Of a stretch of DNA of 64,000 nt, positions 1 through 10,700 are shown in pieces. How positions within the stretch are numbered: the stretch's first letter is position 1; each line of letters opens with the position of its first letter. The notes under the pieces were generated by a model. It ran no database searches. It saw only the letters and a list, made by a program, of their open reading frames with translations, and was not told the origin of the DNA. The position numbers were made by a program, and so were the translations under genes. The stretch covers positions 409,822,968 through 409,886,967 of the forward strand of contig NC_057811.1 of the NCBI RefSeq assembly GCF_018294505.1, read 5' to 3'. The DNA comes from Triticum aestivum. Taxonomy: Eukaryota; Streptophyta; Magnoliopsida; Poales; Poaceae.

Positions 1-335
1 GCTTGAGCGTAAAACGCTAATCCTGCGCTCCGGCCAGGTTGTGTGGGCAAACCAGCGCTTGTTGTTCCACCTGCTAGTAAGATCGCTTGATAAATATGAT
101 AACCGAATTAATTTGGTTACCATATGCAAGCGCAACCTCCCCGCGCTGCAAAATCAAGCCACACCTTTTTCCACCCGCTAGTAAAACTTTTGATAAATAT
201 AGTAACATAATTAAATTGCTTACCGGGTGGATGGGACGGGCCCCGCTTCGCTGAATCAAACATTTTTTTCTTCCAGATGCTAGTAAAACTCTTGCTAGAC
301 ATAGTAATATAATCAACATTGTTACCATATGCTTA
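1..335. repeat. Degenerate tandem repeat, period about 103 bp
   Basis: Three recognisable unit starts lie at about 67, 171 and 273. Each has a CCA(C/G) start, then GCTAGTAA, a (G)ATAAATAT-like stretch, AT-rich sequence and TTACC. The linker between units is GC-richer and contains CGCTGCAAAATCAA or CGCTGAATCAAA. Units are diverged and no coding sequence is apparent. The array may start before the window. Confidence 0.6.
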
Positions 336-540
336 TATGCATGGAAAGGTCCATCGATTAACTATATCAGGCCACCTCTTTGCTTTATTGTATGCGTGCT
401 AGTAAAGTAATTTAGGTAGTAATCAACCAACAAGAAAAAGCTGCTTCTAGTAAATGTCCCGGACACTTATTTTTTAGGTAAATTTAATTGTATATTTTTT
501 GTTTCATCCATCATACACTAAGAAGTAGTAGTAGTAGTAA
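336..540. other. AT-rich non-coding stretch with a GTA microsatellite
   Basis: No gene is visible. A short run of GTA triplets sits at about 523-539, and CTAGTAAA remnants related to the preceding repeat occur near 400 and 445. Confidence 0.5.
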
Positions 541-1020
541 TGAGATGTGGATTGGTTATTAAAATTTATCCAATGTTTACCATTTTTCCTAATCAATTAG
601 TAAAGTTTATCTAATGAGATATGGAGTACAAACCATAATCATGGTAATGGGATTACCCTCATTCTATTGGTGGATCGATGGGCGACGTGGGGATTGTACA
701 CTGGGATGACAGTAATACTAGTAATGCGATGTTCATTGAGCAGTAAAATTTATCCAATTTTTACCATCGTTTCTGATCAAATAGTACATAGAAGCCATAA
801 TTATGGTAATAGAATTACCCTCATTCTGCTGGGTGGATGGATGAGCAACGTGGGGATTGTACACTGGGATGGTAGTAATATTAGTAATGAGATGTTCATT
901 GAGTAGTAAAATTTATCCATCTTTCCTGATCAAATAGTAAAGAGAAGCCATAATTATGATAATAGGATTACCCGTTCCGTTGGGTGGATGGATGGGCGAC
1001 GTGGGTAATTACATTGGGAT
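541..1020. repeat. Tandem repeat, period about 155-162 bp, about three units
   Basis: The block ATTACCC(TCATTCT), then GGTGGAT, GGCGACGTGGG and ACA(C)TGGGATG, recurs with starts at 652, 814 and 967. It is joined by AGTAAAATTTATCCA and a CATAATTATGGTAAT-like segment. Units are clearly related but diverged. Open frames across the units reflect the repeat and not a gene. Confidence 0.7.
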
Positions 1021-1439
1021 GGCGGGGCCGCGCACATCCAAGTGGTCCGGCAGTGTTTTAGGGTGGCCGGAGCGCATAATTAGGTCATCTACGCGTAGGC
1101 TCACTTTAGCAGGTATGTATATGGGATCAAAATAATATTCTGATCACAACCTGAACTGCCTGAGTAACGCGCCTGAACTTCTCTCTATACGAACCCGACC
1201 TTCGGGCTATCTTCGCAACCGTGGCTCCCCCCGCGAATTATTCTTGTTAGTCATGTTTTATATGATGTTAGTGTAATCTAGAAACGTTTTTAGCAACTAA
1301 ATACCGGTTTTAAATAGGAATCTCGCTCGTTGGCAGATTTTGCTCTCGGGTCGTGATGAAAATGCGTTTTTTTGCAATTTTACTGCCTGAGTTGTTCGAC
1401 CTGAACTTCTCTCAGTGCTAGGTTGAACTTCCGCCAACA

Positions 1440-3010
1440 CTGCCCAAATGGGGCTTGCGATATACCGTTGGAAAGCTATGGACACCAGTATCATGACCCA
1501 AGTGAAAGTTTTGGCAAAATGTAAGCGGTTTAAGAGCAGTTTTGAAAACCGTTTTTTCTTCACACAAAAAACATGAATTGTATTTTCGATCGCATTTCTA
1601 AACCGTTTATCGGAATGAGGCAAATAATATGGCCTTGTAAAGCTGCTACAAAACCGCTCCTTCCACATGTTGAAAGTTTTCTCTAATTCCCTACGGCTAA
1701 AGAGTAATTTGGAAAAATCATAAAATTTCACAAACCGAACATCTGAGTTCGTATTTTCGATGTCATTTCTAAATGGCTAATCCAATTGAGGCAAATGATA
1801 TGGCGTTGGAAACCTTATGAAAATGCGCTACTTTTTCATGTAGACTTTTTTTTTCTATTTTTGAACGGTTTAAGAGTAATTTATAAAAACGGTACAAGTT
1901 CCACTGAGTTCGTATTTTCGATCTATTTTTTTAACCGTACGTCCGAATGCAGCAAATGATACGGCGTTGGAAAGCTTGAGGAAATGCGAAACTTTTTGGT
2001 ATATATTGTTTCCCCCAATTCCTTACTTAAGTCAATTTTAGAAATGGCTAAAAATGTATTTTCGCCGTAATTTCTACAAACTTTATCGGAATGGGGCAAA
2101 TAATATACCGCTGAAAAGCTACGGAAAATGCGAAACTTTTTCATGTTGATGGTTTTCTGTGATTCCTAGCCGTTTTTAAGTAATTTAGAAAATGGAGAGA
2201 TCATTCGTTCTGCCTTTATCGCGAAACAGATTTTTTGAAAATGCACCACGTGAAGAACCTGAACTTCTCGGCATGTCTACTTGAACTTCACTCTGTTTTT
2301 CACGTGCTTTTTTTGCTCGTAGATCTCCATCCACTGCTCGTAGCTCTCCATCCACTCACCGAAATTGAGCAAGTGATATACCGATGGAAAGCTGTTGTAA
2401 ACACGCAACTTTCCCGTTTTGATTGTTTTTCATACTCACGACGATTTTAAAAGTTTTTAATTTGAAATTCATTCACTATAGTAGTTGAACTTCCTGCTAT
2501 TTTCACGTTGAACTTTTGTGACGTATTTTTGTTTGTAATTTTCTCATCCATTCGTCAGTGTTAGACAAATGATATACCTATTGTACAAGCCTCTCCCACA
2601 ATAATTTTTTTTAACTTTCTTCGACCGATGACTTGAATTTACACAAATGATATTCCTGCCGTTTTGAGGTAAATTAGAAAATGACGAGATCATCATTTGT
2701 GCCTTCATTGCGAATGGAAATGCACTGCATGAAGTAGTTGAACTTCTGGGGCATGTCTGTTTGAACTTCACTCTGTTTTTAATGTGTTGTTTTTTGCCCG
2801 TAACTCCCCAACCACTTACTGGAATTGAGCAAATGGTATGCCGATGGAAAGCTGTTGAAAACACACAACTTTTTCGTGTTGATCATTTTTTCATACTTGC
2901 GACGGTTCAAAATATTTTTTGAATGCATAAAAATATGTTTTTAATGGTATACATAAAACTTTTAAACCATTTATCAGAATGTATCATATAATATACCATT
3001 GGAAAACTTA
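1440..3010 (+). repeat. Diverged modules with ATATACCGTTGGAAAGCT core
   Basis: A core close to GCAAATGATATACCGTTGG followed by AAAGCT recurs near 1459, 1792, 1955, 2097, 2367, 2830 and 2986. Spacing is often about 150-165 bp. A GTATTTTCGAT segment and a TTTTTCATGTTGAT-like segment are usually part of the unit. The same series recurs in both arms of the 7,742-19,234 element. Confidence 0.65.
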
Positions 3011-3129
3011 TGAATATGAGCAAATTTTTCATCTACACAATCGTTAGAAATTCGTTGCCTTTTGAGAGCAGTATTAAAAATGGCAAAACAACATCGTTTT
3101 TGTTTTTAACAGGTAATTGAAGGTCGGAC

Positions 3130-5770
3130 GTCTTACACTAGAGATCTCGAACTGCACCGGGAGGAGCACGTGAACTTCTTGCAACAAACCTTTTAGGTTT
3201 TTAGTTTTTTTATTCATTTTATTCTCATTCGAAATACATTCCGTGTAGTAGTTGAACTTCTCGATGTTTTCACTTTGAACTTCTACCACATATTTTTGTT
3301 TGTAATTTCTCACCCGTTCATCTGAGTTGCACAAATGATATACCGTGTCGATTACCTCTCTCGCAAGAAGCTCTAAACTTTCCCGTGCCGAGCACCTGAA
3401 CTTCTTTGCAACTAATTTTTTATACTTTAACTTTTTTATTCTATTTTCTCATATGAAAACACACACCATGTAGTACGTGAACTTCTGGCTGTTATTACTT
3501 TGAATTTCTCTCTATTTTGCTTTAGTAACAGAAAAAATCTGAGTTTTGTATAGACATCGAACCGCTCTAACTTTTTTTATTTGAACTTCTTTGTGTGTTT
3601 TTCCGAAATGTGAAAATTGGAGTTTTGTTAGAAATATCGAACTTCTTTGTTATTTTGAATAGAAATTATTGGTCATATTCTTTAGTAACCGAAAAAATTG
3701 AGTTTTCAAATAAATATCAAATTGTTCTGCTTTTAAAAATTGAACTTCTTGGTTTTATTCTTGAGCAACCTTTTCATGTAGACACTTGTTACAAATTCCT
3801 TGCCATTTGGGAGCAGTTTTAAACATGACGAAAACAACATTGGTTTTCCTTTTTTTACATGTTATTGAAGGTCGGACGTCTCACACTTTAATTTTTGAAC
3901 TGCGCAGGGAGAAGCACGTGAACTTCTCGCTACAAACTTTTTAGGATTTTAGTTTTGTATTCCTTTTATTCTCAACTGAAAACACATTCTGTATAATTGT
4001 TGAACTTCTAGCTGTTTTCACATTGAACATTGGTCACGTATTTTTTGTTCGTAATTCCTCACCCATTTGTCGGAGTTGCACACTGTTTTGTGTGTGTTTT
4101 TGCACAAGTAAATAGACGGTGAACCTCCTTTACAAGAATATTTGAACTTCTTGGGAACTTCTAGCTAAAGTCTTTTTAGACCTTGTCTTTTTATTTTATT
4201 TTCTTATATGAAACACACTCCATGTAGTAGTTGAACCGCTGGTTGCTTTCACTTTGTACTTATCTCTACTTTTTGTTTTCAAATTTTTAGTGGAACCTTA
4301 CCATATTTGGTGCCCTGAGCTGCAAGGTGGCGCCGCGGTGTAGCCGAGATGGGAGCCACAACCGGTGGCGCACGGTCTGATGTCCAGGGTATGATAATAC
4401 CACTTGGAAAAGCTTATGTATGGAAAACCGAGTTATTTGAATTTTGAACTACTCTGTTATTATAAATTGAACTTCTTGGTTTATTCTTTAGTAACGGGAG
4501 AAATCTGAGTATTGTAAAAAACATCAAACCACTCTACAATTATAAATAGAACTTCTTGGGTTTATTGTTTTAGTAATGAGAAAAATCTGAGTTTTTATAT
4601 ACATTAAACTACTCCATTATTTTAGTTTAACTTCTTGGTTTTATTCTTTTAATAACGAGAAAAATCTAAGGTTTTAATATACATCAAACTATTATATTAT
4701 TGAAAATTGAACTTCCTAGTTTTTATTTTGCTAGGAGTATTTTAATAAACATCCAACTGTTGTAGTATTTAAACCTAAACGTTTTATTTTATTTTTTAGA
4801 AACGAATAAATATTGTTCTTATTTTAATAAACTTCAGACTTCTCTTTTTCCAAAATTTGTACTTCACGGATTCTTTTGTATGTCCGCCTCTTTATTTTTG
4901 GATACCCAATGTGTGTGTTTTGCCGCAAGCGAACATATTAAACTATCCGCAGAAGAGAATATGAACTTCTCATCAACCTTTTTTTGTCTTCAAGAAATGC
5001 GTGCTTGTTTTTTGCTTTTAATATTCAACTTCTATGCTCTATTTTTTTGTAACAGTTTCATGAAGGAGAAGGAAAGCAGCAACATAATGTGCGTCAAAGA
5101 GCAACTAGTTTGGGAAACCAACCAATACATGATACATTTTTTACTGTAAAGAATAGAGAACAAGTTTTCCATTGTTTTAACTTGAACTTCTCCATTTTAT
5201 TCACACACACACACACAAATGCCACGGCTGCCACCTGCAACGCCAGTACACTTTTAATAAAGAATTACTAAAGTAGATTTCACAAACAATGAACCTCTAT
5301 TTTATTTAAATTTGAACTTCTATACAAATGAATAATGGATCTCTCTATCCATCACCATTTAGTACATGATGGGAACTAACAGAAACACATACTATGCACA
5401 TGCCATGGGCATCCAGTGATAATTTATGCATCAAACGGCACATCAAAAAAGAAGAAAATGCATCAGGGTCATAAAATTGAAGCTCCAGGAGACATCACGA
5501 CCAACTGCACAACGTGATAGATCTCCATGGGTTATGGGCGCAACTTTCTTCCGGATTGCAAGTCGTTCAGTGCTAATTATCCAGCGCCGGTGGCCATGGG
5601 CATCCAGTGATAATTATGCAGTGTCGCTGGCAGGAGTCAACTCGGTTGGATCGCAAGGCGTTCTCCTTCTCTGTAATGAGACCGCCACTTCTTTGATTGT
5701 TGCCTATTTCCTTCTTCAAATTTCATCTTTGAACTTCTGCTTTTTGTTTTTCCGCTACAACCTAAAACAA
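3130..5770 (+). repeat. TTGAACTTC-rich region
   Basis: TTGAACTTC and close variants recur every few dozen bases in AT-rich DNA. A longer block (GGTCGGACGTCT to ACCTTTTAG-like) occurs twice, at about 3120 and 3870. Bases about 4285-4400 are a GC-richer interruption (GGTGGCGCCGCGG). A CA microsatellite lies at about 5202-5217. No protein-coding gene is visible; the short open frames are AT-rich chance frames. Confidence 0.6.
5402..5613 (+). repeat. Short direct repeat 190 bp apart
   Basis: GCCATGGGCATCCAGTGATAA occurs at 5402 and again at 5593, each followed by TTATGCA or a close variant. The 170 bp between the copies is GC-richer than its surroundings. The origin is unknown; it could be a captured fragment. 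Confidence 0.6.
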
Positions 5771-5799
5771 AGGGAAAAATTTGAACGTTTTTAGCACTG

Positions 5800-7640
5800 C
5801 CTTCTATGAACTTTTATATGTTTTTGGCTCTGAATTTTTGTAACTCCATAATGCAAATTTATATGTTCCTTTTTACTCTGCTAGTGGGTTCATTTAACTA
5901 TTGTTTTTATTGTCCAAACATACATCTTGTGGAGTCAGAACTTATATATTTTATATCATTGAACTTCTAGATATTTCAAATGAATTCAGAACACAAGTTG
6001 GGGCAAATATAGTGGGAAATCATAGACCCAAATTTCTCTTTTTTCTTGTTTGGTAATATCTTACTTTAACATAGTCCAACCTTGCTGAGATTACATCATT
6101 GCATATCCGAAAAAATTACAGTACCAAACTTTTGAACATTACAGAGAGCAAAAATACCAACCTTTTTAAAACATCTTGAACTACAGAAGCAAAGATGCAA
6201 GAGAATAGAGGAGGAGAAGAAGATGGTGTGGTCGGTGGGGTGTACAACCTGCAGGGGAAGCGGCTGCGGGTGGTGGAGCTCGAGCTCCGTCGGCGTGGCC
6301 CTGCCTCTGTGTCCACGTCCAGTGGGCGGCTAGACGTGGTTGCATGCATCGGCAATAGACAATGGTGGGGGTGGTTGCCACAGCGTCGGCTGTATGTGGT
6401 GGACCTCGGCGGCAGCGGCAGACGCGACAAGCTGCAAGTTAATACCTCCATGTGAAGTGTTTGTGCAAATCACTGAATAATAAGCTGTGTTAGCTAGCAC
6501 AACGATGCAAGAATTTGAACATATATTTTCTCTGCCAGAGCTAATGCACACTGTATGTAACCCAGACTCTCTCTCTCTCTCACCTTTTTCCTATTGATTA
6601 ACGTGGTTGGGTCATTCAGTCAGGGCGATCGATCCATGGAGACGGTACTCAAAGCCTAGCTAGCTAACGTGCTTGAGCTCATATCGATCTTTTAGTAAGA
6701 TCGTCCCCTGAAATAAGACACCACCATTGATGCCAATTTGTGACTGCATGTATTCTTCTAATCCCAACTGTTTGTAGAACACCAAGTATCCACAGTAAGG
6801 TTCAAGCTTTTCAGCCATACGTACCTGTAGGTCGAGACCTCCTCCAACTACAGTTCGACACCTCCCCCAGCTGCAGGTTGGCCGGAGGGATGGGGAGGCG
6901 TTGGTTGGTCAGGAGGCGAGCAGGACTGGCCCCAGACACCACTGCTATTGCTGGCAGTTTAAGGGGGGAGAAGGATTTTTTGCGATGCAAGAGACGATGC
7001 CAGGGCGCTAGTGGAGATTGACCTTCCGCGGGAGTCGCAGTTGACCTGCAGGAGGATGGGATCTGCTCTGCTTCTGGAGGTCCAACCGTGGGAGGCGCGT
7101 CGGGGATGAGTGGCGGCAGGAGGCTCGTCGAGGCCAGGGGGAGGGGACGGCTGCAGGAGATGCGTCCGGGTCCGGGTGGGAGCGACAGCGAGGCTAAGGG
7201 GGGTCGCTGCAGGAGGTGCTTCGGGTCCGGGGAGCCGCGGGGGATGCACGCGTCCGGGCCGTGGGGGACTGGAGGCGTCTACGGGTGGCGCGCAGCCGGA
7301 GCCAGGGGGTCTGCGGCAGGTGGTGCGTCGAGGCCATGGGGGCAGGAGAGGGTGGCGCGTCGAGGCCGCGGGGACGGCGGAGGCTGGCGCGTCGAGGTCA
7401 TGGGGGCAGCACGGGGTAGAGCGCCGGAGGTAGGGCGGTGCCCGGTGGCGCGTCGAGGCGTCCGTGGATGGCGCCAAAGCCAGGGGCCGGCGGCGGGTGG
7501 CTTGCCGGAGCCAGGGCGACGGTGGGTGGTCAGGGGGATCGGGGCAGAGAGGTGGTCCTATGGATATGGTGCGGTATGTGTGGGACGGGCGGTGGGGTGA
7601 GTTCGGGAACATCCTCGCAAGCCCTATATTGGGGGCGTTG
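5800..7640. other. Filler DNA with two GC-rich blocks
   Basis: This part of the one-armed element lacks the TTGAACTTC modules. It has AT-rich DNA to about 6180, a GC-rich block at about 6190-6460, mixed sequence to 6880 (including a CT run at about 6568-6582), then a strongly GC-rich block at about 6880-7620. Long open frames exist on both strands of the GC-rich blocks, but they are low in complexity (Pro/Arg/Ala or Gly/Arg), overlap each other, and match no family I recognise. The blocks may be captured host-gene fragments; I cannot show this. Confidence 0.4.
7115..7475 (+). repeat. GC-rich degenerate minisatellite
   Basis: A core near GGTGGCGCGTCGAGGCC recurs with variation at roughly 7120, 7322, 7356, 7387 and 7444, usually followed by a G-rich run (ATGGGGG or GCGGGG). 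Spacing is irregular. Confidence 0.5.
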
Positions 7641-7680
7641 TGATCCAAATAGTTATTCTAATCCTAGGATTAGAATAGTG

Positions 7681-7741
7681 TTGATATATTATATATATAT
7701 ATATGTATGTATGTATGTATATAGACACACACACACATAAA
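7681..7741. repeat. TA / TATG / CA microsatellite at the junction of two elements
   Basis: A TA run, a GTAT run and a CA run fill the gap between the TAGTG end of the one-armed element (7680) and the CACTA start of the palindromic element (7742). A similar TA-rich run follows the far end at 19,235-19,258. Both ends of this family therefore abut simple-sequence DNA. Confidence 0.75.
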
Positions 7742-10700
7742 CACTATTCTGATCACGGGATCAGAATAATATACTGATCACAACCATAACTTCCTGAGTT
7801 ACACGCGTGAACTTCTTTCTGTAGGAACCCGACCTTCGGGCTATCTTCGCAACCGTGTCTCCCCGCGCGAATTATTCTGGTTAGTCGTGGTCTATGTGAT
7901 GTAAGTGTAATATATAAACAGTTTTTAGCAACTAAATACCCGTTTTAAATAGAAATCTCGCTCGTTGGCGGATTTTGCACTCGGGTCGTGATGAAATTGC
8001 GTTTTTTGCAATTTTAGTGCCTGCGTTGTTCGACCTGAACTTCCCATGTGCTAGCTTGAACTTCCGCCAACATAGCCCAATGGGGCTTGCGATATACCGT
8101 TGGAAAGCTATGGACACCAGTATCATGACCCAAGTTAAAGTTTTGGCAAAATGTAAGCGGTTTAAGAACTGTTTTGAAAACCGTTTTCTCTTCATAAAAA
8201 ACGTGAATCGTATTTTCGATCACATTTCTAAATCGTTTATCGTAATGATGCAAATAATATGGCGTTGAAAATATGCTGCAAAACCGCTCCTTCCATATGT
8301 AGAAAGTTTTCTCTAATTCCCTATGATTAAAGAGTAATTTGGAAAATTGTAAAATTTCGCAAACCGAACAACCGAGTTTGTATTTTCGATGACATTTCTA
8401 AACAGCTAATCCAATTGAGGCAAATGATATGGCGTTGGAAAGCTTATGAAAATGCGCTACTTTTTCATGTTGATAGTTTTTTTCTAATTTTGAACGGTTT
8501 AAAAGTAATTTAGAAAACAGTACAAGTTCCACCGAGTTCGTATTTTCGAGCTAATTTTTTAACCGTACGTCCGAATGCAGAAAATGATATGGCGTTGGAA
8601 AGCTTGAGGAAATGCGAAACCTTTTGCTATATATTATTTCTCCCAATTACTTACTGTTTTAAGTAAATTTTGAAAATGGCTAAAAATGTATTTTCGTCAT
8701 AATTTCTACAAACTTTAGCGGAATGGGGCAAATAATATACTGTTGAAATGCTACGGAAAATGCGAAAAATTTCATGTTGATGGTTTTCTCTAATTCCTAG
8801 CCGTTTTCAAGTAATTTTGAAAACAGCGAGATCATTCATTCTGCCTTTATCGTGAAACAGATTATTCGAAAATGCACCGTGTGAAGAACTTGAACTTCTC
8901 GGCATGCCTACTTGGACTTCACTCTGTTTTTCACGTGTTTTTTCTTGCTCGTAGCTCTCCATCCACTCACCAGAATTGAGCAAGTGATATACCGATGGAA
9001 AGCTGCTGTAAACACACAACTTTCCCGTGTTGATCATTTTTTCATACTCGTGATAATTTGAAAAGTTTTTCATCTGAAATTCATTCAATGTAGTTGGTGA
9101 ACTTCCTGCTGTTTTCTCGTTGAACTTCTATGACACTTTTTCGTTTGTAATTTTCTCATCCATTTCGTCGGTGTTACACAAATGAAATTCTTTTTGTACA
9201 AACCTCTCTCACAATATTTTTTAACTTTCTCTGACCGAGGACTTCAATTTACATAAATGATATTCCTGCATTTTGAAATAAATTGGAAAATGACGAGATC
9301 ATGATTTCTGGCTTCATCGCGAATGGAAATGCACTGCGTGAAGTAGTTGAACTTCTCGGGCATGTCTGTTTGAACTTCACTCTATTTTTTACGTGCTATT
9401 TTTTGCACTGCGTGAAGTACTTGAACATCTAGGGCATGTCTGTTTGAACTTCACCCTGTTTCACTTTTTTGTATTTTTTCTTATATGAAATACACACCAT
9501 ATAATACGTGAACTTCCGGTTGTTATCACTTTGAACTTCTCTCTGGTTTGAGAGAATTATTTTAAAACACAAAAAACAACATATTTTTTAGGGATAATTA
9601 GATTTATGCCCCTAGTTGTGTCCCACTCGTCTATTTTACCCCTAATTCCAAAAAGTCACCGGTTCTGTCCAAGTCACTTTGCTCCTCTTATGCCTTTGCC
9701 CTTTGACCGTTTGACCGTCAGTTTGAAAACTTCATAACTAATTCACACTAAATCAGAAAAATGCAAATAAGATACCAAAATGTTCAGAAAAACATCACCT
9801 ATATGTCAGTGCCATTTGCATTCATGAAAATAGTGTTGGAAAGTGCACATGCGAGTTTAAGCTCTTTTGATACCACCATGAATAGTAAAATCTAAAAAAA
9901 TTCAAAAAAATTCAAAAAAAATATGGTGACGAAGAACGACAAATGTTCTAAGTGCTTGCCAAGTTTCATCAGGGAACGACATTCGTGGAAGTCGTGGCAA
10001 AAAATAATCTATTTCGGAGTGCTGATTGTTTTTTTTCCGCGGCACCCATGAATGTTATTTCCTGATGAAACTTGGCAGGCACTTAAAACATTTGTCATTC
10101 TTTGCCACCAATTTTTTTAATTTTTTGAACTTTTTTAGATTTTACTATTCATGGTGGTAGCATAAGAGCTAAAACTTGGATGTGCACTTTCCAACATTTT
10201 TTCATGAATGCAAATGGCACTCACAAATAGGTGATGTTTTTCCGAACATTTTGGTATCTTATTTGCATTTTTCTGATTTAGTATGAATTAGTTATGAAGT
10301 TTTCAAACTGACGGTCAAACGGTCAAAGGGCAAAAGCATAAGAGGAGCAAAGTGACTGGGACAGAACCGTTGACTTTTTGGAATTAGGGGTAAAACAGAC
10401 GAGTGCGGCACAACTAGGGGCATAAATCTAATTACACGGTGAACCTCTCTCACAAGAACTTTTTGAACTTTTCCTCGCCGAGCACTTGAACTTCTAGCAA
10501 CCATTTTTTTCATTTATGAGTTGTTTTTAAAAGTGCAAAAAATGTCGTTGTGTTTTTATTTTTTGAACAGGTAAATCCTATGTTTTAATAAACTCCGAAC
10601 TTCTCTGTTATTTCAATTTGAACTTCACCATTTTATATTTTGATTAAAGAATTGTATTCGATTTTTTTACAAAAAAAATCAAACATGGTAATACAAGGTG

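Larger units (their letters stand above)
1123..7680 (+). mobile_element. One-armed relative of the giant palindromic element
   Basis: The left end (GGGATCAAAATAATATTCTG, 1123 on) matches the left end of the palindromic element at about 7757, but the outermost 15 or so bases including CACTATT are missing. The following 4-5 kb parallels the palindrome arm: the same order of ATATACCGTTGGAAAGCT modules and TTGAACTTC motifs. The right end at 7640-7680 (GTTGTGATC, then a perfect 20-bp palindrome, then AATAGTG) matches the right end of the palindromic element. Bases from about 5,800 to 7,640 are unrelated GC-rich and AT-rich filler. I infer a family member with one arm, or one whose second arm was replaced. 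No transposase was seen. Confidence 0.6.

Noticed and set aside
6959..7648. 229-codon minus-strand frame and plus-strand frames at 7,088-7,600
   Set aside because: It is a GC-rich minisatellite; the products are Pro/Arg- or Gly/Arg-rich with no domain, and both strands are open.
7685..7738. Simple repeats as a CRISPR-like or regulatory array
   Set aside because: They are plain TA/TATG/CA microsatellites without spacers.
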